In this document: positions 9,392 through 16,195 of the stretch, piece by piece | Position numbering within the stretch: position 1 is the stretch's first letter | Layout: every line of letters starts with the position of its first letter | Assembly (NCBI GenBank): GCA_944383925.1 | Contig: CALWRM010000053.1 | Coordinates: 1-38,697, forward strand | From: an uncultured Clostridia bacterium | GTDB taxonomy: Bacteria > Bacillota > Clostridia > Christensenellales > UBA1750 | Direction of reading: 5' to 3' | Length of the DNA: 38,697 bases | Made by a program: the position numbers and the translations under genes | The notes under the pieces: generated by a model | Database searches by the model: none | What the model saw: only the letters and a program-made list of their open reading frames with translations | Told to the model about the DNA's origin: nothing

Positions 9392-9421
9392 TATACACGC
9401 TGCGCGAACTTATGTTAAAAT
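9392..9421 (+). promoter_or_regulatory. Probable promoter of the carbohydrate operon
   Basis: TATACA (9392-9397), an 18-base spacer and TAAAAT (9416-9421), with a TG one base before the -10 (extended -10), lie 47 bases upstream of the GH172 start. Confidence 0.5.
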
Positions 9422-9467
9422 GACGAAGACTAGTGATACCCAACGATTTTTGAAGGGGCGATGATGT

Positions 9468-10562
9468 ATGATCCTACCAATCCTAGGCGCACTGCCGATG
9501 CTATCCAACCTCCGTTCCAGGAGCATCAATGCCGAAAACCCGGCGGGCGAGCGCGGGCGCGCCGCCATGGCCGCCAGCAAGCTGGGCCCAGGCCGCAAGG
9601 GCAGGCCCTGCATCCGCCTGGAGCAAGGCGAGACCGCCGTGCTCATGGACGTGCCTGGTTGCGGTTGGATCGCCCATCTATGGTGTACCGTGGATGAGGA
9701 GAGCGCGGAAGACCGCTTCATCTTCCGGGATCTGGTGCTTCGCATGTATTGGGACGGTGAGGACGCGCCTTCCGTGGAGGTTCCCCTCGGCGACTTTTTC
9801 TGCTGCGGCTTTGGCAGGCGGGCCTTGGTCAATTCCTTGCCCATCTGCGTCAACCCGGCCAGGGGCATGAACTGTTATTTCCCCATGCCCTTCCGCAGCT
9901 CCGCCCGCATCACCCTGGAAAACCAGCATAGCGCCGCCATCTCCGGCTTCTTCTACCAGATCGATTACACCCTGTGCGATGCCCTGCCGGACAACGCCGG
10001 CCTCTTCCATGCCCAATGGCGGCGGGAGGCGATCACCACCCCGGGCAAGGACTACACCATCCTCGACGGCGTCCTGGGCAAGGGGCAATACGTGGGCACC
10101 TACATCGCCCTGAGCACCTTGGAGCGTTATTGGTGGGGTGAGGGCGAGATCAAGTTCTATTATGACGGCGACCGGGAGTATCCCAGCCAGTGCTCAACCG
10201 GCATGGAGGATTACTTCGGCGGCGCCTGGTCCTTTGCCGCCCAGGAAGGCGGAAAGACCGTGGAGCAGACCTATTGCACGCCCTTTATGGGCTATCCCTT
10301 TTACAGCCGCGACGACAGCGTACACAACCCTTACTACAACCAGGACCTGCCGCCCCAGCGCGGCTTTTACCGCTGGCACATCCCGGATCCCATCTACTTT
10401 GAGAAAGAGCTTCGCGTCACCTGCCAGCAAATCGGCGTCAGCGCCGAGCGCGGCCTTTTTGAGCGGGCGGACGACGTAAGTTCCGTGGCCTATTGGTATC
10501 AGTCCGAGCCGCATGCCCGCTTTGCGCCCCTTCCCTCCCGGTGGGAGCGGATTCCAAGATAA
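9468..10562 (+). CDS. DUF2961 / glycoside hydrolase family 172 protein
   Basis: The protein is 364 residues, typical for the family. It shows the conserved opening SINAENPAGERG, the GPG..G WIAHLWCT beta-strands, WWGEGEIKFYYDGD (around 222-235) and STGMEDYFGGAWSF (around 243-256). GH172 (formerly DUF2961) enzymes act on furanosides such as difructose anhydride and alpha-D-arabinofuranosides. Glu227 and Glu247 are the best candidates for the catalytic carboxylates by motif position. No signal peptide is visible, so it probably acts on imported oligosaccharides. AAGGGG lies 9 bases before the ATG at 9468; ATGs at 9461 and 9464 are in other frames. It is the first gene of a five-gene run; the exact substrate is not deducible. 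Confidence 0.85.
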   Translation: MILPILGALPMLSNLRSRSINAENPAGERGRAAMAASKLGPGRKGRPCIRLEQGETAVLMDVPGCGWIAHLWCTVDEESAEDRFIFRDLVLRMYWDGEDAPSVEVPLGDFFCCGFGRRALVNSLPICVNPARGMNCYFPMPFRSSARITLENQHSAAISGFFYQIDYTLCDALPDNAGLFHAQWRREAITTPGKDYTILDGVLGKGQYVGTYIALSTLERYWWGEGEIKFYYDGDREYPSQCSTGMEDYFGGAWSFAAQEGGKTVEQTYCTPFMGYPFYSRDDSVHNPYYNQDLPPQRGFYRWHIPDPIYFEKELRVTCQQIGVSAERGLFERADDVSSVAYWYQSEPHARFAPLPSRWERIPR

Positions 10563-10604
10563 CGACCAAGTAAAATACAGAACAAAAAAGGGGGAACGTT
10601 TTAC

Positions 10605-11474
10605 ATGACCGACTTCATTCGTTTGAAAAAGGGAGATCTGGAGATTCAGATTCTCACGCCGCATAGTCCCATCTACAACCGGACCCGCTTCAACCATGCG
10701 GGCTTCATTCCCTCTATCCAGTACAAAGGTGTGCAGTTCGCCGAGCCGGAACAGCGCGATCCGTCCCGCCAGACCAGCGGCGGCGCGGGGCTGTGCAGCC
10801 AGTTTTTCTTCACCGAGGCGGAGCAACAGGCCAAGGAGGGCGAGGCCTTCCTGCGCATGGGCATCGGCGTCATGACCCGCGAAAAGGAGCTCATCCACTT
10901 CATGCGCGACGCTGCCTTTGACCCTCTGCAGATCCTGATGGATGTGGGCGACGACAGCGTGCTCTTCACAACTACAAGCCCGGAGGTCAACGGCTATGCC
11001 TACGACGAGGTCCGCCTGGTGGAACTGTCCGGCAACAGCCTGCGCATTTCTGTGAGCCAGACGAACCGAGGGAAAAAGCCCATTTCCACCACCGAGTACA
11101 ACCACAACTTCGTTTCCCTCGGCGGGCTGCCCATCGGGCCCGATTATCACCTGGAGCTTCCCTATTGCAGGGACGTGGACCGCATGAAGGAAGGCTGCGG
11201 CCTGGTGCAAGATGGCCAGGGCGTGAGCTGGGCCAAGGCCCCGGAACGTCCCTTCTATTGCGAGTTCCACGACATCGCGCCGTCGGCCCCCTATGCCTGG
11301 AAGCTGACCAACAAAAAGTCCAAGGCCAGCATGATGGAGGTCATCGATTTCGTGCCGGAGCACATCACCGTCTGGGGCGTGGAGCACTGCGCCTGCGCGG
11401 AGGTGTTCGCCCCCTTTAGCGTGGAGCCCATGCAGACCGCGCGCTGGACCAGGAAATGGTTCTTTGAAGCGTAA
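10605..11474 (+). CDS. Putative galactose-mutarotase-like (aldose-1-epimerase superfamily) protein
   Basis: The protein is 289 residues, all beta-rich, with no signal peptide. The start ATG has GGGGGAACG upstream. The order of motifs is like distant aldose 1-epimerase-fold proteins that bind sugars: a FNHAGFIPSI start, a GGAGLCSQFF segment, TTEYNHNFVSLGG in the middle, and WKLTNKKSKASMMEVIDFVPEHITVWG near the end. The classical mutarotase His/Glu pair is not clearly recognisable, so enzymatic epimerisation is inferred, not shown. It lies 42 bases after the GH172 gene and before a cupin, which supports a role in handling the sugar released by GH172. Confidence 0.6.
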   Translation: MTDFIRLKKGDLEIQILTPHSPIYNRTRFNHAGFIPSIQYKGVQFAEPEQRDPSRQTSGGAGLCSQFFFTEAEQQAKEGEAFLRMGIGVMTREKELIHFMRDAAFDPLQILMDVGDDSVLFTTTSPEVNGYAYDEVRLVELSGNSLRISVSQTNRGKKPISTTEYNHNFVSLGGLPIGPDYHLELPYCRDVDRMKEGCGLVQDGQGVSWAKAPERPFYCEFHDIAPSAPYAWKLTNKKSKASMMEVIDFVPEHITVWGVEHCACAEVFAPFSVEPMQTARWTRKWFFEA

Positions 11475-11511
11475 GCGTACCATATCTTCGATGAGAAAGG
11501 AGAGGTCTTCC

Positions 11512-12096
11512 TTGATCGAGGTTTATCGCTTTACATTGGAAAAGGCCGAGCGCGCCCACGAAAACACCATTTGGGCTGCGCCTGTGATCGAGGGATCCAT
11601 TCGTCCCCCCTTCAACCATGCTTGGGGCTACTTGGATACCAAGACCGTCATGGACAAGCACGCCCATGCCCATGAGGAGGTTTATTTCGTGTTCGAGGGC
11701 GAGGGCTTTGCCGTGGTGGGCGACGAGAGAAAGCCGGTGGGCCCCGGGGACGTGATCAACATCCCCTCCAACGTCCCGCACACCATGGAAAACGCCAAGG
11801 ACGCCCCCTTCCTCTGGGCGGCCTTCTGGTGGAATCGCGACCAGGACGCCCCCGCCCTGCGCAGGACGAAGGCCAAGGCCGAAGCCGCCGCCAAGGAGCT
11901 GCACGATATCGTGGAAAGGTTCGCGGCCTCCGGTTGGGATTTGATCGCCGCGCCTGCCAAGGCCTGGCTGGAGGGCGAAGAAAACCAGGATGCCCTGGTT
12001 AAGGCCATCGAACAGGCCGACGCGCAATGCGGCAGCTGTGGCTGCGAGTTGGACGCCCTCTATAAACGCGCCCTGGAGCTCAAGGCGTTGCTATAG
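11512..12096 (+). CDS. Cupin-domain protein (sugar-operon member)
   Basis: The protein is 194 residues with a TTG start at 11512, chosen because AAAGGAGAGG lies 7 bases upstream; an ATG at 11464 is in frame but overlaps the previous gene and has no such site. The cupin motif 1 is KHAHAHEEVYFVFEGEG (His50, His52/54, Glu56) and motif 2 is PGDVINIPSNVPHTMEN (His90), so a metal-binding beta-barrel is expected. The C-terminal ~90 residues are helical and contain a CGSCGCELD cluster. Cupins in such operons are often isomerases or sugar sensors; the role here is unknown. Confidence 0.75.
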   Translation: MIEVYRFTLEKAERAHENTIWAAPVIEGSIRPPFNHAWGYLDTKTVMDKHAHAHEEVYFVFEGEGFAVVGDERKPVGPGDVINIPSNVPHTMENAKDAPFLWAAFWWNRDQDAPALRRTKAKAEAAAKELHDIVERFAASGWDLIAAPAKAWLEGEENQDALVKAIEQADAQCGSCGCELDALYKRALELKALL

Positions 12097-12128
12097 CAAC
12101 AAAATAACAAAAGGAGTGGACCGTTTCC

Positions 12129-13091
12129 ATGCCAATGCTGGACATGCCCTTGGCGGAGCTGCGCGAGTATCGCGGTATCAGCCCAAGGCCAAGCGACTTT
12201 GACGAATACTGGACGAGAGCCCTTCGGGAGTTGGATCAAACCGATCTGAATGTAGAATTCATCCCCTCGGCCTTTCAGGGCGCCAAGGCGGAATGCTTTG
12301 ACCTTTATTTCACGGGCGTTGGAGGCTCCCGCATACACGCAAAGTTCCTAAAACCCCGCGAGATCGCGGGAAAGGCGCCGGCTGTGCTGCAATTTCACGG
12401 GTATTCCGGCGATTGCGGCGACTGGACCGGCAAGCTGGCCTACGCTTCGGAGGGCTTCGTGGTGGCGGCTCTGGACTGCCGCGGCCAGGGCGGCCTTTCC
12501 CAAGACCTTGCCAGCGTAAAGGGCACCACCCAAAACGGCATGATCATCCGCGGTTTGGACGATCCAGACCCCGATAAGCTGCACTTTCGCAACGTCTTCT
12601 TGGACACGGTGGCCTTGGCGCGCATCGTGATGGATCTTCCCTATGTGGATGCCGGCCGCGTGGGCGCCATGGGCGGCTCTCAGGGCGGCGCGTTGACCTT
12701 GGCCTGCGTGGGATTGGAACCGCGCATCAACCGCGCGGCGCCGGTGTACCCCTTCCTGTGCGACTATCGGCGGGTTTGGGAGATGGACATGGCGGAGCGG
12801 GCCTATGCGGAGCTCAAAAGCTTTTTCCGCCATTTCGATCCCCGTCACGAACGGGAGCAGGCCATCTTTGAGAAGCTGGGCTACATCGACGTGGTCAACC
12901 TCATGCCCAGGGTCCGCTCCAAGGTCATGCTGGCCACCGGCTTGATGGACAACGTGTGCCCTCCGTCCACCCAGTTTGCCGCCTACAACCACATTCCTTC
13001 CGAAAAAAGCCATGTGCTCTATCCGGACTTTGGGCATGAGTACCTGCCCCAATTCGACGACATGACCTTCCAGTTCATGCGCGAAATGTGA
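12129..13091 (+). CDS. Carbohydrate esterase family 7 acetyl esterase (acetylxylan esterase / cephalosporin-C deacetylase type)
   Basis: The protein is 320 residues, the standard CE7 length, without a signal peptide, as in other cytosolic CE7 enzymes that deacetylate imported oligosaccharides. Signature motifs are RGQGG (118-122), GGSQGG with nucleophile Ser184, GLMDNVCPPST with Asp274, and GHEYLP with His303. The HGYSG oxyanion loop is at 90-94. The ribosome site AAGGAG precedes the ATG. Its place between cupin and aldo-keto reductase suggests that the operon's substrate is O-acetylated. Confidence 0.92.
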   Translation: MPMLDMPLAELREYRGISPRPSDFDEYWTRALRELDQTDLNVEFIPSAFQGAKAECFDLYFTGVGGSRIHAKFLKPREIAGKAPAVLQFHGYSGDCGDWTGKLAYASEGFVVAALDCRGQGGLSQDLASVKGTTQNGMIIRGLDDPDPDKLHFRNVFLDTVALARIVMDLPYVDAGRVGAMGGSQGGALTLACVGLEPRINRAAPVYPFLCDYRRVWEMDMAERAYAELKSFFRHFDPRHEREQAIFEKLGYIDVVNLMPRVRSKVMLATGLMDNVCPPSTQFAAYNHIPSEKSHVLYPDFGHEYLPQFDDMTFQFMREM

Positions 13092-13119
13092 TTGTTCCCG
13101 AAAAAAGGAGTTGAACGCT

Positions 13120-14109
13120 ATGCCCTTGGCAACCACCTATGTGCCCGACGAGTATCGGTACGACAAGATGGAGTATCGCCGTTGCGGACGCTCCGGCGTC
13201 AAGCTACCCGCCATATCCCTAGGCATGTGGCACAACTTTGGCGGCGTGGACAGCTTTGAAAACTCCCGCGCCATGGCGCGCACCGCCTTTGACCTTGGCA
13301 TCACCCACTTCGATCTGGCCAACAACTACGGCCCGCCCTATGGAAGCGCCGAGGATACCTTTGGCCAAATCCTGAAGAAGGATTTCCAGGGCCTGCGGGA
13401 TGAGCTGTTCATATCCAGCAAGGCGGGTTACGACATGTGGCCCGGCCCCTACGGCAATTTCGGCAGCAAAAAATACCTGGTGGCTAGCCTGGATCAAAGC
13501 CTGAAGCGCTTGGGCCTGGACTATGTGGATCTGTTCTATTCCCACAGGCCGGACCCGGAAACCCCCATCGAGGAAACCATGGAGGCCTTGGATTACATCC
13601 TCCGCAGCGGACGCGCGCTCTATGTGGGCATCAGTTCCTATTCGCCCGATCAAACCCGCGCCGCCGTGGCCGCGTTGGGCAAGCGCGGCTCTCGCTTGCT
13701 GATCCACCAGCCCAACTATTCCATGTTCAATCGCTGGATCGAGGATGGGCTTCAGGACGTGTTGGAAAAGAACGGCATGGGCTCCATCGCCTTCTGTCCC
13801 CTGGCCCAGGGTCTTCTCACCAACCGCTATTTAAACGGCGTGGCTGAAGGTTCCCGTGCGGCCAAAGGCCGTATCCAGGTGGAGGAGGCGCAGATGGTCA
13901 AGGTCCGCCGCCTCAACGAAATCGCCCAGCGCCGCGGCCAGAGCTTGGCACAGATGGCCCTGCAGTGGGTGCTGCGCGGCGGCCGGGTGACCTCTGCACT
14001 CATCGGCGCCAGCCGCCCCTCCCAGATCGTCGAAAACGTGGCGGCGCTCTCCTTCCCGGAGCTTAGCGCCGAGGAATTGCAGGACATCGACGCCGTTTTG
14101 AACGCCTAA
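13120..14109 (+). CDS. Aldo/keto reductase, L-glyceraldehyde-3-phosphate reductase (YghZ/Gpr) type
   Basis: The protein is 329 residues. The N-terminal YRRCGRSGVKLPAISLGMWHNFGG is typical of the YghZ/AKR14 group. The catalytic tetrad is complete: Asp65, Tyr70 (DLANNYGPPYGSAE), Lys101 (ISSKAGYDMW) and His142 (FYSHRPDPETP). The C-terminal cofactor-binding loop is GASRPSQIVEN. It probably reduces a small aldehyde or keto sugar with NADPH. ATG 13120 is preferred over an in-frame TTG at 13111 because AAAGGAG ends 9 bases upstream. It is the last gene of the sugar run; cdd follows after 42 bases. Confidence 0.9.
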   Translation: MPLATTYVPDEYRYDKMEYRRCGRSGVKLPAISLGMWHNFGGVDSFENSRAMARTAFDLGITHFDLANNYGPPYGSAEDTFGQILKKDFQGLRDELFISSKAGYDMWPGPYGNFGSKKYLVASLDQSLKRLGLDYVDLFYSHRPDPETPIEETMEALDYILRSGRALYVGISSYSPDQTRAAVAALGKRGSRLLIHQPNYSMFNRWIEDGLQDVLEKNGMGSIAFCPLAQGLLTNRYLNGVAEGSRAAKGRIQVEEAQMVKVRRLNEIAQRRGQSLAQMALQWVLRGGRVTSALIGASRPSQIVENVAALSFPELSAEELQDIDAVLNA

Positions 14110-14151
14110 GCTTCCCAGCGGATGCCGCGCGGAAAGGAGGTGCGAAGGCCT

Positions 14152-14583
14152 ATGGAAGCGGAAGTGGAACGCTTGATCCGCCTGGCCCTAGCCGCGCGCG
14201 AAAACGCCTATGCTCCTTACTCCGGCTTTGCCGTCGGCGCGGCCTTGCAGGCGGCGAGCGGCCGCATCTACACGGGTGCGAACGTGGAAAACGCGGCTTT
14301 TTCGCCCACCAACTGCGCGGAACGCAGCGCCCTATTCCATGCGGTCTCCCAAGGGGAGCGCGCCTTTGTGCGCATCGCCATCGTGGGCGGTCCCAAGGGC
14401 CAAGCGCCCGAGAGCCTTTGCGCGCCTTGCGGCGTTTGCCGCCAATGCTTGCTGGAGTTTTGCGACCCCAAACAGTTCGAATGCATTTTGGCCGTCTCTA
14501 CGGAGCAATACGAACGGCGCTCCCTGGAGGAGTTGCTTCCCCTAGGGTTCGGCCCGTCCTCCCTTCAAAAGAAGGGCATCTGA
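14152..14583 (+). CDS. cdd: Cytidine deaminase
   Basis: The enzyme deaminates cytidine and deoxycytidine to uridine and deoxyuridine in pyrimidine salvage. The 143-residue protein is the short tetrameric type. Zinc ligands and catalytic Glu are visible as NCAE (Cys55, Glu57) and PCGVC (Cys93, Cys96), and YSGFAVGAAL and GANVENAAF shape the substrate pocket. The start at 14152 has AAAGGAGG upstream; an in-frame ATG at 14122 lies before that site. It ends just before a two-way terminator and may be read from the sugar-operon promoter, although its function is unrelated. Confidence 0.95.
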   Translation: MEAEVERLIRLALAARENAYAPYSGFAVGAALQAASGRIYTGANVENAAFSPTNCAERSALFHAVSQGERAFVRIAIVGGPKGQAPESLCAPCGVCRQCLLEFCDPKQFECILAVSTEQYERRSLEELLPLGFGPSSLQKKGI

Positions 14584-14595
14584 CAGCTAGACCCA

Positions 14596-14625
14596 AAAAC
14601 CCCCCGGCAGTGCCGGGGGGTTTTC
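14596..14625 (+). terminator. Bidirectional terminator between cdd and rpe
   Basis: The perfect 14-base arms aaaaccccccggca and tgccggggggtttt meet in a minimal loop. There are A/T runs on both sides, so the hairpin serves cdd (plus) and rpe (minus, 67 bases after its stop). Confidence 0.92.
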
Positions 14626-14691
14626 ATTGACGCATTCGCCATCGTTGAGAGGAAGGCCGCCGAAGCTTGCGCGGCAACAGCGGGTTTAAGC

Positions 14692-15333
14692 CTAGGCCAG
14701 CATCTGGCGCATGGCCGCCGCCATATCCGGCGCGCCGAAGACGGCGGACCCAGCCACCAACAGCTCCGCGCCGGCCTCGATCAACCCGGAAGCCGTCTTC
14801 GGGGACACGCCTCCGTCTACCTCCAGGAGGATATCCCGCCCCTGCAGCAGCGCCTTGGCCTCGCGGATCTTATCCACCATGGCGGGGATCAGCTTTTGAC
14901 CGCCAAAGCCGGGATTCACGGTCATGATCAGCAAGAGATCGATATCGTCCAACACATAGCGCACGGTCTCCAGGCCCGTCGCCGGGTTGAGCGCCAGGCC
15001 TGCCCGCACGCCGTTTTGCCGCAGAAAGGCTAGCGCGCGTTGCAGGTGCGGCGTGCACTCCTGGTGCAGGGTGACGATGGAGGCCCCGGCCCGGATAAAA
15101 TCCTGCGCATAGCGCAGGGGGTCGTTGACCATCATGTGCACATCCAGCAGGGCCTGCGGGCAGGCCTTGTGCACGGCCTCCACCACGCCGGCGCCGAAGG
15201 AGATGTTGGGCACAAAGCAGCCGTCCATGATGTCCATATGCAGATACTCGGCGCCTGCCGCCACGGCGGCGCAGGCCTGCTCGCTAAAGCGACCAAAGTC
15301 GCTTGCGAGCATCGAAGGCGCGATCTTAGCCAT
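14692..15333 (-). CDS. rpe: Ribulose-phosphate 3-epimerase
   Basis: The enzyme interconverts ribulose-5-phosphate and xylulose-5-phosphate in the pentose phosphate pathway. The 213-residue TIM barrel begins IAPSMLASDFGRF and carries the metal/catalytic residues in HMDIMDG, DVHMMV, MTVNPGFGGQ and EVDGGV, with the phosphate-binding loop VAGSAVFG near the end. The ATG at 15333 overlaps the rsgA stop region by 8 bp and has GGGGGAGAAG upstream. The rsgA-rpe order is conserved in Bacillota. It is the last gene of the large minus-strand block. Confidence 0.97.
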   Translation of the reverse strand: MAKIAPSMLASDFGRFSEQACAAVAAGAEYLHMDIMDGCFVPNISFGAGVVEAVHKACPQALLDVHMMVNDPLRYAQDFIRAGASIVTLHQECTPHLQRALAFLRQNGVRAGLALNPATGLETVRYVLDDIDLLLIMTVNPGFGGQKLIPAMVDKIREAKALLQGRDILLEVDGGVSPKTASGLIEAGAELLVAGSAVFGAPDMAAAMRQMLA

Positions 15334-16195
15334 ATCTTCTCCCCCATTTTTCTTTTAACTCCGCAAACAGAGCGGTATATCGTTCTAGGCGTTCCAGGGA
15401 CAACAGCCCCTGCTCCGCAGCCTCCCGCACGGCGCAGGAAGGCTCCCCCACATGGTTGCAGCCCAAAAAGCGGCAATTGGCTTCGTAGGGACGGAACTCC
15501 GGATATAGGCCCTTGAGCTCCTCGGGGTCGAAGGTATCCAACTCCAGCAGGGAGAAGCCCGGCGTGTCCATCAGGTAGCCGCCCTCCGGCAGTTGCAGCA
15601 GCTGTGCCCGGCGGGTTGTGTGCCGTCCCCTCTCGATGCGGCTTAGATCCCCCGTCTCCAGCTGCGCCTTTGGGCACAACAGGTTGATCAGGGAGGACTT
15701 GCCCACGGCGGATTGGCCGGCAAAGCCGACCACCTTATCCTTGGTTAGGCTAGATAGGCGTTCCCGTCCCTCGCCCGTTGCGGCGCTGACCATGGCCGTC
15801 TGCAGGCCGGAAAGCGCGTACTGCCTGGCATAGGCCTGCGCATCGCCCAGGTCGGACTTATTGAAGACCACGGCCACCTCCATGCCGGCACGCCTGGCGC
15901 GAACCAACAACCTATCCGCCAGCAACAGGTCCGGCTGTGGATGGCAACAGGCCAGCGTCACGAGCAGCAGGTCTAAATTGGCCACGGCAGGCCGTTCCAG
16001 GACGTTTTTTCTGGGTAAAATGGCTTCAATGGAACCCTCGTCGCCCTCCGCGCCAGGAGAAAACTCCACCAGATCTCCCACAAGCGGGCTGATCTTCTCC
16101 TTGCGGAAGCGACCCCGCGCCTTGCACACAAACTCGTTTCCGCCGCTGCTCACCGTATAGAATCCGCCGATCCCCTGGATGATCCGTCCCGTCAT
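15326..16195 (-). CDS. rsgA: Ribosome small-subunit GTPase RsgA (YloQ/EngC)
   Basis: This circularly permuted GTPase assists late 30S subunit maturation. The protein is 289 residues. The N-terminal OB-fold is followed by the permuted G motifs in the order G4 (FNKSDL), G1 (FAGQSAVGKSSLIN) and G3 (LMDTPGFS). The C-terminal zinc site reads as CRFLGCNHVGEPSC, including the expected CxxxxCxHxxxxxC pattern. The start ATG overlaps the prkC stop by 4 bp. Neighbours prkC and rpe match the common Bacillota order, in which PrkC is known to phosphorylate the RsgA homologue (YloQ/CpgA). Confidence 0.97.
   Translation of the reverse strand: MTGRIIQGIGGFYTVSSGGNEFVCKARGRFRKEKISPLVGDLVEFSPGAEGDEGSIEAILPRKNVLERPAVANLDLLLVTLACCHPQPDLLLADRLLVRARRAGMEVAVVFNKSDLGDAQAYARQYALSGLQTAMVSAATGEGRERLSSLTKDKVVGFAGQSAVGKSSLINLLCPKAQLETGDLSRIERGRHTTRRAQLLQLPEGGYLMDTPGFSLLELDTFDPEELKGLYPEFRPYEANCRFLGCNHVGEPSCAVREAAEQGLLSLERLERYTALFAELKEKWGRRYG

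Noticed and set aside
9168..9443. 91-codon minus-strand frame between DUF362 and GH172 genes
   Set aside because: No ribosome site, no recognisable domain, and it spans both divergent promoters.
10194..11483. 429-codon minus-strand open frame
   Set aside because: It is antisense to the end of the GH172 gene and the whole mutarotase-like gene, both of which have clear motifs or family patterns and ribosome sites.
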